A DNA stretch of 64,000 nucleotides from positions 1,984,001-2,048,000 of the forward strand of contig NZ_CP081964.1 of NCBI RefSeq assembly GCF_019844075.1, given 5' to 3'. Below, piece by piece: positions 42,644 to 51,380 of this stretch. A program made the position numbers and the translations under genes. The notes under the pieces are model-generated. The model saw only the letters and a program-made list of their open reading frames with translations. It was not told the origin of the DNA and ran no database searches. The stretch's first letter is position 1. Each line of letters starts with the position of its first letter. Source of the DNA: Curtobacterium sp. TC1. GTDB lineage: Bacteria > Actinomycetota > Actinomycetes > Actinomycetales > Microbacteriaceae.

Positions 42644-44137
42644 TCAGCGGCGGTCTTCCCAGATCGTTCGTCTCGTTGAATCGGGATCAGTGAGGGTGAT
42701 GCCCGCAGTGTCGAAGCGGTGCGTGGTGCGCTGGGTGCTGGAATAGGGGTCCCACCCGGGGTCCCCTGTCCGGGCGAAACGGACCCAGGCACCGTGCACG
42801 TCGTCGGCGAGGTGCTGTGGAGGTGATGCTCCGACGAGCTCTTCCCAGTCCGCATGGTCGAGATTGTCGAACACGAACGGGAGCTCGACCCCATGGCAGG
42901 CGCCGAGCCGTCCGTCGAAGGCGGGAGACCGCCATGCGAACTCGTACAGGTGTGTTCGGGGATGTGCCTCTGCTGTGCGGATCGCCGGGATCCGGTACAA
43001 CCAGTCCGTGAGGATTCCGCCGATGGTTGCCGCCGCGCGCTCTCCACGAAATGCTCGCCGGTACGTTCGGGTGCCTTTCCCGAGTGGCAGCTTGGTGCGG
43101 GCGGCTGCCAGCGGCACCATCCAGTTCCTCATGCGATCCGGTCCCTCGAGGACGAGAGCGATGTTGGCTTCCTCCCTGTTCCATCCGATCAGGAGATCGA
43201 CGTCCGCTGCAGCGCCGGCTCGCAACGCCTCGATCGGCGAAGTCGGCAACGAGCGCCCATCAACGACGGGTTCGAACACCAGCCCGTTCACCGCGACGTC
43301 ACCCCACAGCGAGCGGCGCGGACGTTTGGAGACCTCGGCGGCCAACTGCGTCTGCGCGTCCAAAAGCGCATCGAGCGGCACCTCCGCGAGTGCCTCTCGG
43401 GTTGGGCGCACATGCAGGATCTCGCTCATACGCTTCGCCACGAGTCGTGCGGATTCGCTACTGATGCTGTGGAACGTGCTCCCGGACTCGAGAATCGCCC
43501 GCCGGAAACGCCCTCGTGCTGCCGGCATCGCCAGCAGCGCACCGATGCTCATCGCCCCGGAGGACTCACCGAACACCGTGACGTTCCCGGGGTCGCCTCC
43601 GAACGCCGCGATGTTGTCGTGCACCCATTCCAGCGCGCAGATCTGGTCCAGGAGCGCGAGATTGGCCGGTCCGTCACCGAACCAGGCAAAGCCGTCCGCA
43701 CCGAGCCGGTAGTTGATCGTGACGAGCACCACGCCATCTCGTGCGAAACGGGTACCGTCGTAGCCGCCGACGGCGCCCGAACCACTCGTCCACGAGCCAC
43801 CGTGCACGAAGACCATCACCGGATGGCCGTCACCGATCGTGGGCGCCCAGAGGTTCAGGTTGAGGTAGTCGTCACCAGTGATGATGCGTCGGGGGAGGAG
43901 CTCGCGGAGGGGACCGGTCGCGGCAGACTGTGGGGCGGTCGGACCGTAACCGGTGGCGTCGAGCGATCCTTTCCACGGCGCCCGGCGAACCGGGCGCTGG
44001 AATCGGCGTGGACCGACGGGTGCCTCCGCGTACGGCACACCCAGCATCCGGATGACGCCGCTATCGACCACCTGACCTCGTAGGACACCTGCGGGCGCCG
44101 TGATGAGTGTGTCCTCCGGTGTGTTCTCTTGTGACAA
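42644..44137 (-). CDS. Type-B carboxylesterase
   Basis: 497 residues from a TTG at 44137 with AGAAGGG nine bases upstream; an ATG in frame at 44167 lacks a site. Hallmarks: FVHGGSW (oxyanion hole), DQICALEWVHDNIAAFGGDP, FGESSGAMSI with the serine, and GACHGVELPFVF near the C-terminus. Full length for the family; catalytic Glu is expected about residue 300-330. The frame is open further upstream into the decayed EamA transporter without a stop, an accident of decay rather than a real fusion. Cleaves carboxyl esters; substrate unknown. Confidence 0.85.
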   Translation of the reverse strand: MSQENTPEDTLITAPAGVLRGQVVDSGVIRMLGVPYAEAPVGPRRFQRPVRRAPWKGSLDATGYGPTAPQSAATGPLRELLPRRIITGDDYLNLNLWAPTIGDGHPVMVFVHGGSWTSGSGAVGGYDGTRFARDGVVLVTINYRLGADGFAWFGDGPANLALLDQICALEWVHDNIAAFGGDPGNVTVFGESSGAMSIGALLAMPAARGRFRRAILESGSTFHSISSESARLVAKRMSEILHVRPTREALAEVPLDALLDAQTQLAAEVSKRPRRSLWGDVAVNGLVFEPVVDGRSLPTSPIEALRAGAAADVDLLIGWNREEANIALVLEGPDRMRNWMVPLAAARTKLPLGKGTRTYRRAFRGERAAATIGGILTDWLYRIPAIRTAEAHPRTHLYEFAWRSPAFDGRLGACHGVELPFVFDNLDHADWEELVGASPPQHLADDVHGAWVRFARTGDPGWDPYSSTQRTTHRFDTAGITLTDPDSTRRTIWEDRR

Positions 44138-44257
44138 CGCCTGCACCCTTCTTCCGTTTCGGAGCATACCGACGCGACACCCCGACTCCTCGTTGCTGAC
44201 CTGTCCGGAGTTCCTCGGACACCTGGTCCGGGGCGATGATCGTCCCGGAGAAGGATT

Positions 44258-45083
44258 CCGTGACCGCTGCGATCCCCAGGCGAGGACGAGGGTGACACCA
44301 GCGGTGCAGAGCAGGAACCCCGTCCAAGTGGCGATGGTCAGGGTCTCGGCGAAGAGAACCGCTCCGGCGACGGCGGTGGAGGGTGCGACCAGGAACAGCA
44401 TTCCGTTCAGTGCCCTCACCCCGACACGTCGCAGGAGGAACCAGTAGGCGGCGTAGCCCGCGAGCGTCGGTCCGACAGCGGCGACCAGGGTAGCCAGCCA
44501 GAAGCGAACGTCATCGGGTGGCGTGAAGGACCGGGTGATCGCGCAGAGCACGACGAGCGCGACCGTCGTCGCGATGGCGTGTACCGCCAGTGTGGCGGTC
44601 ACGGACACGTTCGTCGGGAACCGACGATCCAGCAATGTCGCTGCGATGAGGCAGCCCATCGCTGCAAGCGGTAACCGCACGGCGAGCGGGGAAGCTTCGA
44701 TCGTACCCGACTGCGACGCCCAGCAGGGGGCCGACGAGCGTGGCGATCACGATCGGCTGGACGGCGTCAGTGAGCGCTGTCGTGCCGCTGGCAACGCCGT
44801 GGAAGACACTGGCGTAGACGAACACGCAGTACCCGAGCTGCGCGAGCAGCCCGATCGCGGACTGGCGGCGCGGGTCACGGCCGGTGATACCGCGGAAGCC
44901 GCCGCGAACGCCCACCCAGAGGCCGAGACCGAGCGCGAGGGGGAGGAATCGCCAGAACAGCAAGGTGAGGGGCGATGCGTCCGATGTGGCGAACTTCGCC
45001 ACCAGGAAGCCCGACGACCACGCAGCAACGAAGAAGACGCTGGCGAGGATCGTCACGACACGGTGGATCCTGACGGACTGCAC
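44258..45083 (-). pseudogene. EamA/DMT transporter with internal deletion and frameshift
   Basis: GTG at 45083. First half: VVTILASVFFVAAWSSGFLV and ALTDAVQPIVIATLVGPLLG are typical of the first EamA repeat. At about 44690 the frame changes. The second repeat continues (VRLPLAAMGCLIAATLLDRR, NGMLFLVAPSTAVAGAVLFA) to about 44258, but a segment around the start of the second repeat is missing. Its 3' end runs in frame into the esterase gene. Confidence 0.75.
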
Positions 45084-45256
45084 GCGTCGACTATGCCGAT
45101 CGGGTAGCGGCGTTCGCCGGGGATCGCGGCGAGCCGGCGTTCCACGAGCACGGCGATCACTGCTGGATCGGTGAGGCCTGTCCGCTGTCGCCAGGCCTCG
45201 TGTGTGGTGGGGAGCTGTTCTGGTCGGGCTGGCGGCCGGTAGGTCGTCGGTTTCAT
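45053..45256 (-). CDS. Small hypothetical protein
   Basis: 67 residues from an ATG at 45256 with AGGAACC eight bases upstream. Reads THEAWRQRTGLTDPAVIAVL then RRLAAIPGERRYPIGI. It overlaps the start of the EamA pseudogene in another frame. No family recognised; the good ribosome site is the main support. Confidence 0.45.
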   Translation of the reverse strand: MKPTTYRPPARPEQLPTTHEAWRQRTGLTDPAVIAVLVERRLAAIPGERRYPIGIVDACSPSGSTVS

Positions 45257-45610
45257 CAGGTTCCTCCGACCCCCACAGCCGGGCGGGCACGGGATCAGGG
45301 TTGCGCCCGCCCGGTACTCGGTGCGGTGGGATTCGTGCGGAGTCTGCTGCGTCGTCCTCACGTCGTCACCGGTCGTCATCGGAGTGTGGTGGCTCCGGCG
45401 GCCAGGGGCTGGGGCAGCTGTTGCTCACAGTACGACCCATGCGGCACCGTCGCAGGGAAGACGATGTGTTCCGCGCGCTTGTCGCTGATGCGCGGAAGGC
45501 GCTACGGTCGGAGCAACGTTCAGTGCCCGGACCCCGCGCTGGTGGAACTCTCGGGGGTGGTGCTGTGCAGGTTCGGTTGCTGTTGCCTGCACCCCGGACG
45601 GGTGCGGCTG
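45257..45610. other. Intergenic region
   Basis: About 350 bases between divergent units; no frame I would call a gene. Should contain promoters for both the small leftward gene and the first GAF-ANTAR gene. Confidence 0.4.
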
Positions 45611-46318
45611 ATGGATGGTGACGATCTCGCAGCGGCCGTCGCCGCCCTGCACGGCAGGGACACCGACGGTGACCTCTGCGTGCCGTTCCTGGACATGCTG
45701 CCGGTGACGGGAGTTGCTATCTCGACGGTGGGGAACCCGTTCGGCTCCGAGACGATCTGCGCCAGCGACGCCGCGGCCGCACGGTTGGACGAGATCCAGC
45801 TGGACCTCGGGGAAGGCCCGTGCTGGGAGGCGATCCGGACGGGATCCCCGGTACTCGTCCAGGATGTGCAGGGTGCCGCCTCGAGGCGGTGGCCGGTTGC
45901 ACTGCAGGGGCTGCAAGCGGCTGGGCTCGGCGCGGTGTTCGCGTTCCCGATGCGGTTCGGCGCACTCGACATCGGTGCTGTCGACCTGTACACGGACGTA
46001 CCCGGCGCGCTGCTTGCTGAGCACCAGGCCCGTGCGGTCGCGTTGACGGCAGCTGTGTCACGGCGGGTGCTCCGGCAGGCACTGGAGCGCGCGGAGTCAG
46101 ATGCTGACGGTCGTCCGGTCACGGACGCCGGACGCTACTCGCGTCGGGAAGTACACCAGGCGTCTGGCATGCTCGCAGCGCAGACCGACGCCGACGTCGA
46201 TGATTCGCTGCTCATCCTCCGCGGCCACGCCTACGCAGCTGGCCGCTCTGTCCGTGACCTGGCCGCTGACGTGGTCGCCCGGGTCGTGGACTTCACCGAC
46301 CACGACGCAGGATCGTAG
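45611..46318 (+). CDS. GAF-ANTAR regulator 1
   Basis: 235 residues from the ATG at 45611. GAF region about 20-150 (GVAISTVGNPFGSETICASD, LGEGPCWEAIRTGSPVLVQD, WPVALQGLQAAGLGAVFAFP), then a C-terminal ANTAR RNA-binding domain (VHQASGMLAAQTDADVDDSL, LLILRGHAYAAGRSVRDLA). ANTAR proteins bind paired hairpins in leaders and stop premature termination. No CheY-like receiver. Head to tail with a second protein of the same design. Confidence 0.85.
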   Translation: MDGDDLAAAVAALHGRDTDGDLCVPFLDMLPVTGVAISTVGNPFGSETICASDAAAARLDEIQLDLGEGPCWEAIRTGSPVLVQDVQGAASRRWPVALQGLQAAGLGAVFAFPMRFGALDIGAVDLYTDVPGALLAEHQARAVALTAAVSRRVLRQALERAESDADGRPVTDAGRYSRREVHQASGMLAAQTDADVDDSLLILRGHAYAAGRSVRDLAADVVARVVDFTDHDAGS

Positions 46319-46333
46319 GGAAGAAGGCAGACC

Positions 46334-47065
46334 TTGGCACACACTCGAGAGCACCGACTCGTTGACGCGTTCGTCACCCTCACCGACACACTCGTCGCCG
46401 AGTACGACGTCGTCGAACTGTTGCAGTCCCTCGTCGACAACGCCACCGATCTGTTCGACGCGACTGCGGCCGGGATCTTGCTCGTCAACCAGTCGCAGGA
46501 CCTGGAAGTGGTGGTCTCCACCAGTGAGCGCAGCGCGCTCGTCGGGTTGCTGCAGCTCGAAGCCGGGGAGGGGCCGTGTGTGGAGGCGTTCACGACGGGG
46601 TCACCGGTGTCCGTGCAGGACGCCGACGAGATGCGTCGACGGTGGCCACAGTTCGCGGCAGCGTCGCAGGAAGCCGGCTACACCTCCGTGCACTCCATCC
46701 CGCTGCGGCTGCGCGACACCGTCCTCGGATCGATGAACCTGTTCCGCGAGACACCCGGCGCACTCAACGAAGACGACGCGATCGCGGCGCGGGCACTCAC
46801 CGACGTCGCAACGATCAGCATCCTGCAACAGCGCAACGTCGACCACGCCACCTTGGCGCAGGCGCAACTGCAGCAGGCATTGAACAGCCGCGTCGTCATC
46901 GAACAGGCCAAGGGGTTCGTCTCCCACACGCACCACGTCGACATGGACACAGCGTTCCAGCTGCTCCGCGGCTACGCCCGTTCGCACCAGATCCGGCTCG
47001 CCGACCTCGCGCGTTCGGTCGTGCGCCGCGAGACGGTCATCCCCACCGTCAACGAGGACGCGTGA
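46334..47065 (+). CDS. GAF-ANTAR regulator 2
   Basis: 243 residues from a TTG with GAAGG upstream, 15 bases after the previous stop. GAF: ATAAGILLVNQSQDLEVVVS, EAGEGPCVEAFTTGSPVSVQ, GYTSVHSIPLRLRDTVLGSM. ANTAR: NSRVVIEQAKGFVSHTHHVD, TAFQLLRGYARSHQIRLADL. The two genes are diverged tandem duplicates in one operon. They probably respond to a small ligand or redox state, but the signal is not readable. Confidence 0.88.
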   Translation: MAHTREHRLVDAFVTLTDTLVAEYDVVELLQSLVDNATDLFDATAAGILLVNQSQDLEVVVSTSERSALVGLLQLEAGEGPCVEAFTTGSPVSVQDADEMRRRWPQFAAASQEAGYTSVHSIPLRLRDTVLGSMNLFRETPGALNEDDAIAARALTDVATISILQQRNVDHATLAQAQLQQALNSRVVIEQAKGFVSHTHHVDMDTAFQLLRGYARSHQIRLADLARSVVRRETVIPTVNEDA

Positions 47066-47198
47066 CACTGCGCGGTTCTCCAGATCACGACGCTGGTCTT
47101 GCGTGAGCGGGAACCGACCACCTACGGTTGCGTCTCAGCTGCCCCAGCCCTTGGTCGCCGGAACACCACCCCATTCCGATGACGACCGAGAGGACATC

Positions 47199-47487
47199 GT
47201 GACATCGCAGCGTTGTTCCCTCGACGTTCCGGTATCGGGTACCCCGAGCCACCGGTCGGGTGCCGACCCGAACGAGTACCCGACCGGTCTCACCACCCCG
47301 ATCAACACGCCAATGCCGGCGCGCCTGGCGGTCGCCGTCGCGTTCATCGAAACCCACGCTGCCGAAACCCTGTCCGCTGGGACGACCCGTGGCTGAAGAT
47401 CACCTTGTACAAGAGCTTCAGGGGCGACACCCATCACGATGGCTACCGCTCCAGCGCCTGGGTCGGGTCTGCTGCACGGACAGGTGA
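47199..47487 (+). pseudogene. AraC-type HTH remnant
   Basis: One frame reads LAVAVAFIETHAAETLSAGT (the start of an AraC HTH domain), stops, and a second frame continues LQGRHPSRWLPLQRLGRVCC, which fits the 'frrhlG.sP..yLr..RL..vh..L' end of the domain. Most of the middle is deleted. Low confidence. Confidence 0.35.
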
Positions 47488-47534
47488 CATCTGAACTGTC
47501 CGTGCATCGCGGGTAGGCCCGGAGAGATGCACTC

Positions 47535-48312
47535 GTGCTCAACCCCTACCCGCCGGAGTTCCGCGACGATGTCGTGCGCGTGGCTCGGAACGGCGAGCCA
47601 CGAGTGACGAGTGAGCAGATCGCCACGGAGTTCGGCGTCCACCCGATGACGGTGCCGAAGTGGCTGCGCCGCACCGCCGTGGAGGACGAGGGCGCCGCGG
47701 AGCGATGCGTGTCGAGTCCGATGAAGTCCGCCAGCTGCGGCGACGGAACCGGCTCCTCAAGCAGGAAGCCGAGGTACTCCCTCGTGCGGCGGCGTACCTG
47801 TCGCAGGCGAACCTGCCGGGAAAGGCTCTCCGCGCTCGTGAGCGAGCTCGCGGCGATGATCCCGAGTTCGGGTACCGGCTCCTTGCGGACGAGGCCCGTG
47901 GCGCCGGCGAGCACGTGGCAGACCGGACGGCGTGGACGATCGTTCCGGACTACCGTTGGTGGAGCGGGTTGGGGAAGAAACGCGGCAGGAACGTCAAGAA
48001 GCCCAGCCCGGCGGTCTACGACGACTTGTGCACCGTGACCGACGAGAGCGGCTGCATCCGGCATGTGTTCACGCCCGAGGCACCGAACCATCTGTGGCCG
48101 ACCGAAATCGCCGAGCACAACACCGGTGAAGGCAAGTTCTCCCTCTGCGCGATGAGGACCGGTCACGTCCTGCACTCGGACAGAGGATCGCAATCTCGGA
48201 GCCGGGGACTGCGGAGGCACTGACCCGCCACAGCATGATCGGATCGACGGACAGGGTCGCTTCCGGCGGCGACGACGACGCGATGCGGAGCCTCTTCGCC
48301 CTCGTGGCGTGA
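47535..48312 (+). pseudogene. IS3-family transposase remnant (OrfA/OrfB)
   Basis: Starts at a GTG with YPPEFRDDVVRVARN and VTSEQIATEFGVHPMTVPKW (OrfA HTH), then in another frame VRQLRRRNRLLKQEAEVLPR, AAAYLSQANLPGKALR, then an OrfB-like part (YRLLADEARGAG, GLGKKRGRNVKKPSPAVYDD, HLWPTEIAEHNTGEGKFSLC, HVLHSDRGSQ), then in a third frame RHSMIGSTDRVASGGDDDAM RSL. Several indels and a loss between the LC block and the HSDRG block make it non-functional. Terminal inverted repeats could not be identified. Confidence 0.8.
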
Positions 48313-48442
48313 CGACGACACCGAATCGTGCAGCAGACCCGTTCGTGCACCCGGTGACGGCCAGTGCTGCTACCGGGTCCAGCGGCGGCCGTTTCCCACC
48401 GGCGTGTGCTCCGCCGTGGGGAGTCTCCGCTCGAACGGCGCA

Positions 48443-49132
48443 TCAGCGGCTGCGCCGTTCGAGCGCGTCCGCGATCGCGGTGTCGAGGTCGTCGTAGCTG
48501 GTGAGCTGGAGGAGCTTCCCGTCGACGAAGAAGGACGGTGTGCTCTGGATGCCGAGTGCGGTTCCGTCGTCGATGTCGCGTTGGATGCGGTCTGCGACCC
48601 TGCCGCTGGCGACGTCGCGGTCGTACTGGGTCACATTGAGACCGAGGTCCTTCGCGTAGCCGCGGAACCGATCGGCTTGCGAGTCGCTACCGCGCTCACC
48701 CCACTCGGCTTGCGTTTCGAACATGCGCTGGTACATCGGTTCGAGCTGGTCCTGTTGGGCCGCGGCCTCGACGGCTGCGGCGGCGTTCTGGGCGTTCCCG
48801 TGCCCGGGGAGGGGGAAGTAGCGGAACGCGAAGGTGACCTCGCCGGCGTAGTCCTTCCGCAGCTGCTCGACATAGGGGTAGAACGCGCCGCAGGCTTCGC
48901 ACTCAAAGTCGAGGAACTCGACCACGGTGACCTCGCTGGCGCCGGGTTCGCCGAGGACATGCGTGTCACCGCGAGTCAGCGGTGTGACGTCGGACGTGGT
49001 CACGTCGCGGGTGCCCGTCGCGGGAGGTGCGGTGGCGAGGCGCAGGACGACGGCGATGACGATGACGACGATGAGGATGACGACACCGGCGATAGCGCCG
49101 GAGATGATGCCAATGCGGGTGCTTCGGGTCAT
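48443..49132 (-). CDS. Membrane-anchored DsbA-family thiol oxidoreductase
   Basis: 229 residues. N-terminal anchor (about 8-32), then VTVVEFLDFECEACGAFYPY with CEAC active site, YFPLPGHGNAQNAAAAVEAA and the cis-proline loop GIQSTPSFFVDGKLL. Complete thioredoxin fold with helical insert. Acts outside the membrane on disulfides. Near an M23-like peptidase and a membrane protein in the same direction. Confidence 0.9.
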   Translation of the reverse strand: MTRSTRIGIISGAIAGVVILIVVIVIAVVLRLATAPPATGTRDVTTSDVTPLTRGDTHVLGEPGASEVTVVEFLDFECEACGAFYPYVEQLRKDYAGEVTFAFRYFPLPGHGNAQNAAAAVEAAAQQDQLEPMYQRMFETQAEWGERGSDSQADRFRGYAKDLGLNVTQYDRDVASGRVADRIQRDIDDGTALGIQSTPSFFVDGKLLQLTSYDDLDTAIADALERRSR

Positions 49133-49153
49133 GGGGGCAGGGCTCCTTGCGTG

Positions 49154-49726
49154 TCAGACGCCGTGGGCGTCGAGGAAGGGCGTGGGCGGGGTCGCGGTGC
49201 CGTTCTGTCGGACCTCGAAGTGGAGGTGGCAGCCGGCGGAGAGGCCGGCGTTGCCGACCTCGGCGATGTTCTGTCCCGCAGTGACGCGTTGCCCTGGGCG
49301 GACGAGGACACCGGCCGGGAACACGTGTGCGTCGTCGGGGGTGACGCCGGCTGCGGCGTACGGGCCGGTGCCGCATGCGGCACCGAAGTCGTCGCCGGCG
49401 TGCATGGAGTAGTAGCCCAGAACCGGGTGTAGCCGGTTGCCGGAGGGCTGGAACGACCCGTAGGAGCTGATCGGCATCGTCGACCCCGCCGCGGACACGG
49501 CGCCGGGTGTCGTCGACGGCCTCGGCCGTGTCCGCGTTGCCTGGGCGGCTTCCACTGCGGCTGTCGCGCACGCTGCTGCTCGGCGTCGATCTGGTTCCCG
49601 GTAGGCGGCCTCGGTGCTGAGGGTCCGGTCACGGAGGACGGCGAGCTCGAGATCACTGCGACCAGGACGTTCGGGTGACGGAGAAGCTGTCACGCTGCAG
49701 CGCCGATCCCAGTGCGGAAGCGGCAA
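49154..49726 (-). CDS. M23-family (LytM) peptidase, shortened
   Basis: 190 residues. Catalytic part: HPVLGYYSMHAGDDFGAACG with the first H and D, and the C-terminal SAGCHLHFEVRQNG with HxH. Between them about 25 residues of the usual strands (GtVv..g...GYGn.v.i.Hg) are replaced by VTPDDAHVF, so the fold is probably damaged, and the N-terminal part has no clear signal peptide. Possibly a decayed gene although no stop interrupts it. Confidence 0.55.
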   Translation of the reverse strand: MPLPHWDRRCSVTASPSPERPGRSDLELAVLRDRTLSTEAAYREPDRRRAAACATAAVEAAQATRTRPRPSTTPGAVSAAGSTMPISSYGSFQPSGNRLHPVLGYYSMHAGDDFGAACGTGPYAAAGVTPDDAHVFPAGVLVRPGQRVTAGQNIAEVGNAGLSAGCHLHFEVRQNGTATPPTPFLDAHGV

Positions 49727-49920
49727 CGATCAGCGTTTGCGCGGTACCCAAGGGAGCGCTGACCGCTTCCTGGGTCTCCGCCGCCGCCGCGGCGGTGGGT
49801 GGGATACGAGATGGGCAGGGACGAGTCGAGCTGGAGAGAGGTCACGGTCCCGATCAGTGGCTTCCGGGCGAACGCGGGCAGGCGCAGCTGACGACCCAGA
49901 GGGGACGTCCGGAAGGGGGA

Positions 49921-50334
49921 TCAGATCCGCGAGACAGCAAGGCGGGTCAGCGACACCGTCGACCAGCGGTCGAACACCCGCCGTGGGCGGCTCCGGGCGA
50001 GGAGTCCGGACAGCGTGAACAGCGGCCGGTTGCGTGTTGCGACAGCGCAGGCGAGGGCCAGCGTGACCGCCGCGGTGATCACGAGTGCCGCGAACCCCGG
50101 CAGGGCACAGAACATCCCAGCGGAGCCGTCGTGGGCGTCCAGGTACGCCGTCCCCGGGTCCGCCTGCATCGCCGTCACCCCGTCGGCGACCGTCGTCGTG
50201 AGTGCGGTGACGGGCGTGTCGGTGTGCGCCGTGTTGGTCTGCAACGTGACAGCGCCGAGCAGCAGCAAGACGGCAGCCGCGACTGCAGTGACCGCACGCA
50301 GCAGTCGCAGCGAGAGGAGGCGAAGAGTCGTCAT
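49921..50334 (-). CDS. Small membrane protein (DUF6153-like)
   Basis: 137 residues from the ATG at 50334 (MTTLRLLSLR); open frame reaches 50427. Two hydrophobic segments (about 10-27, 75-97) with a polar extracellular loop (TNTAHTDTPVTALTTTVADG). Resembles the DUF6153 small-membrane group only in layout. Ends LTRLAVSRI. Confidence 0.5.
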   Translation of the reverse strand: MTTLRLLSLRLLRAVTAVAAAVLLLLGAVTLQTNTAHTDTPVTALTTTVADGVTAMQADPGTAYLDAHDGSAGMFCALPGFAALVITAAVTLALACAVATRNRPLFTLSGLLARSRPRRVFDRWSTVSLTRLAVSRI

Positions 50335-50463
50335 GGCGAGAAGTGACCGGTTCGAGACGGCCACAGTCATCGTCACCGATGCTGTCAAACCGCACAATGC
50401 ATGCACGCGGTGTCTGCTCGTGTTCACAGTGCATTTCCGGTTCCAGCCGGAACGTGGAGTGCT

Positions 50464-51135
50464 TCACGCTGACGTCGTCGAGGTCGAGGTCGAGGTCGAG
50501 GGCGGCGGGGGTGGATTCAGCAACACGTCGACCGCGTCGCGGAGCAGCGCGAAGGTGCGCGGCAGCATCAGCACAGCGATCAGGATCACCGCGATGGCAT
50601 CGACGCCACTCCACCCCATGACGGCGATCACGATCGCCGCAGGGATCATGTCGGCCGAGCCGAGGACGTCGGTGACGACGTCGAGGAACGCCGCCCGCAG
50701 GTTCAGGTTCGCGTTCCGTCTTGGTGCGAGGACGAGGATCGACACGATGTTCCCCGCGGGGCCGATCGCGCCGAACAGCAGCAACCGCTGATGGGATCTC
50801 CTGCGGCGTCGCCAGCCGCTGGACGCCCTCGACCAGCACGAGCAGGTCGTCGACGAGGAGCACGGTGGCTTGCGCGGTGGCGGCGATCACCTCGGCGCGG
50901 GCGGATCCCAACGTGCGGCGAGCGACCGCCGGTCGCATCGCCGGTGTCGCGGCGAGCAGGGCAACCCCGGGGCTGCCCGCATCGGTGAGCATGTGGCGGA
51001 CGTCGACCAACGGCGCGAGGACCCGGTCCCGACCGCGGCGACGATCTCAGCGACGACGAACGTGCTGGCGATCGCGATCGCCACGACGGGGCGTGTGCGG
51101 TTCGTCGTCGCAGTGTGGGAGTGTCCGTGGATCAT
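50464..51135 (-). pseudogene. Cation diffusion facilitator (CzcD-like), multiply frameshifted
   Basis: Starts with a His-rich MIHGHSHTA and first helix. The frame changes near 51010 to DVRHMLTDAGSPGVALLAAT (the HxxxD metal site), ARRTLGSARAEVIAATAQAT and LVEGVQRLATPQEIPS. It changes again near 50790 to LLLFGAIGPAGNIVSILVLA, NLNLRAAFLDVVTDVLGSAD and ends after DAVDVLLN, before the C-terminal cytosolic domain. At least two frameshifts plus a missing C-terminus. Confidence 0.78.
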
Positions 51136-51362
51136 CGGTCATCTTCGGTCGTCTCGGCGCAGCGGGTTCGTCAAGACCCCGCCAGGCTTCGAGTCCCTGG
51201 ACCGGATGAGCCGAACTCTTCCGATTTCGCCTGCTCGGGGAACTGACTGTCGGCTCCGCAGTGGGTCCCGATGGCATCCGGTCGTGGGTGGGCAGTCGAG
51301 GAGGCCCCTCCGCTCCCGGGCTGGAACCGTTTGCGCTCCGAGAGACCCTGGTTATCAGACGC

Positions 51363-51380
51363 TAAGATAGTTCCATGGAA
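51363..51380 (+). promoter_or_regulatory. Leaderless promoter with TTCCATGGAA operator
   Basis: TAAGAT at 51363-51368, AGTTCC spacer, then ATG at 51375. The palindrome TTCCATGGAA (51371-51380) covers the start codon. Same -10/operator layout as TAACATAGTTCCACGGAA at the dehydrogenase (minus strand, 56935-56917). Confidence 0.65.
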
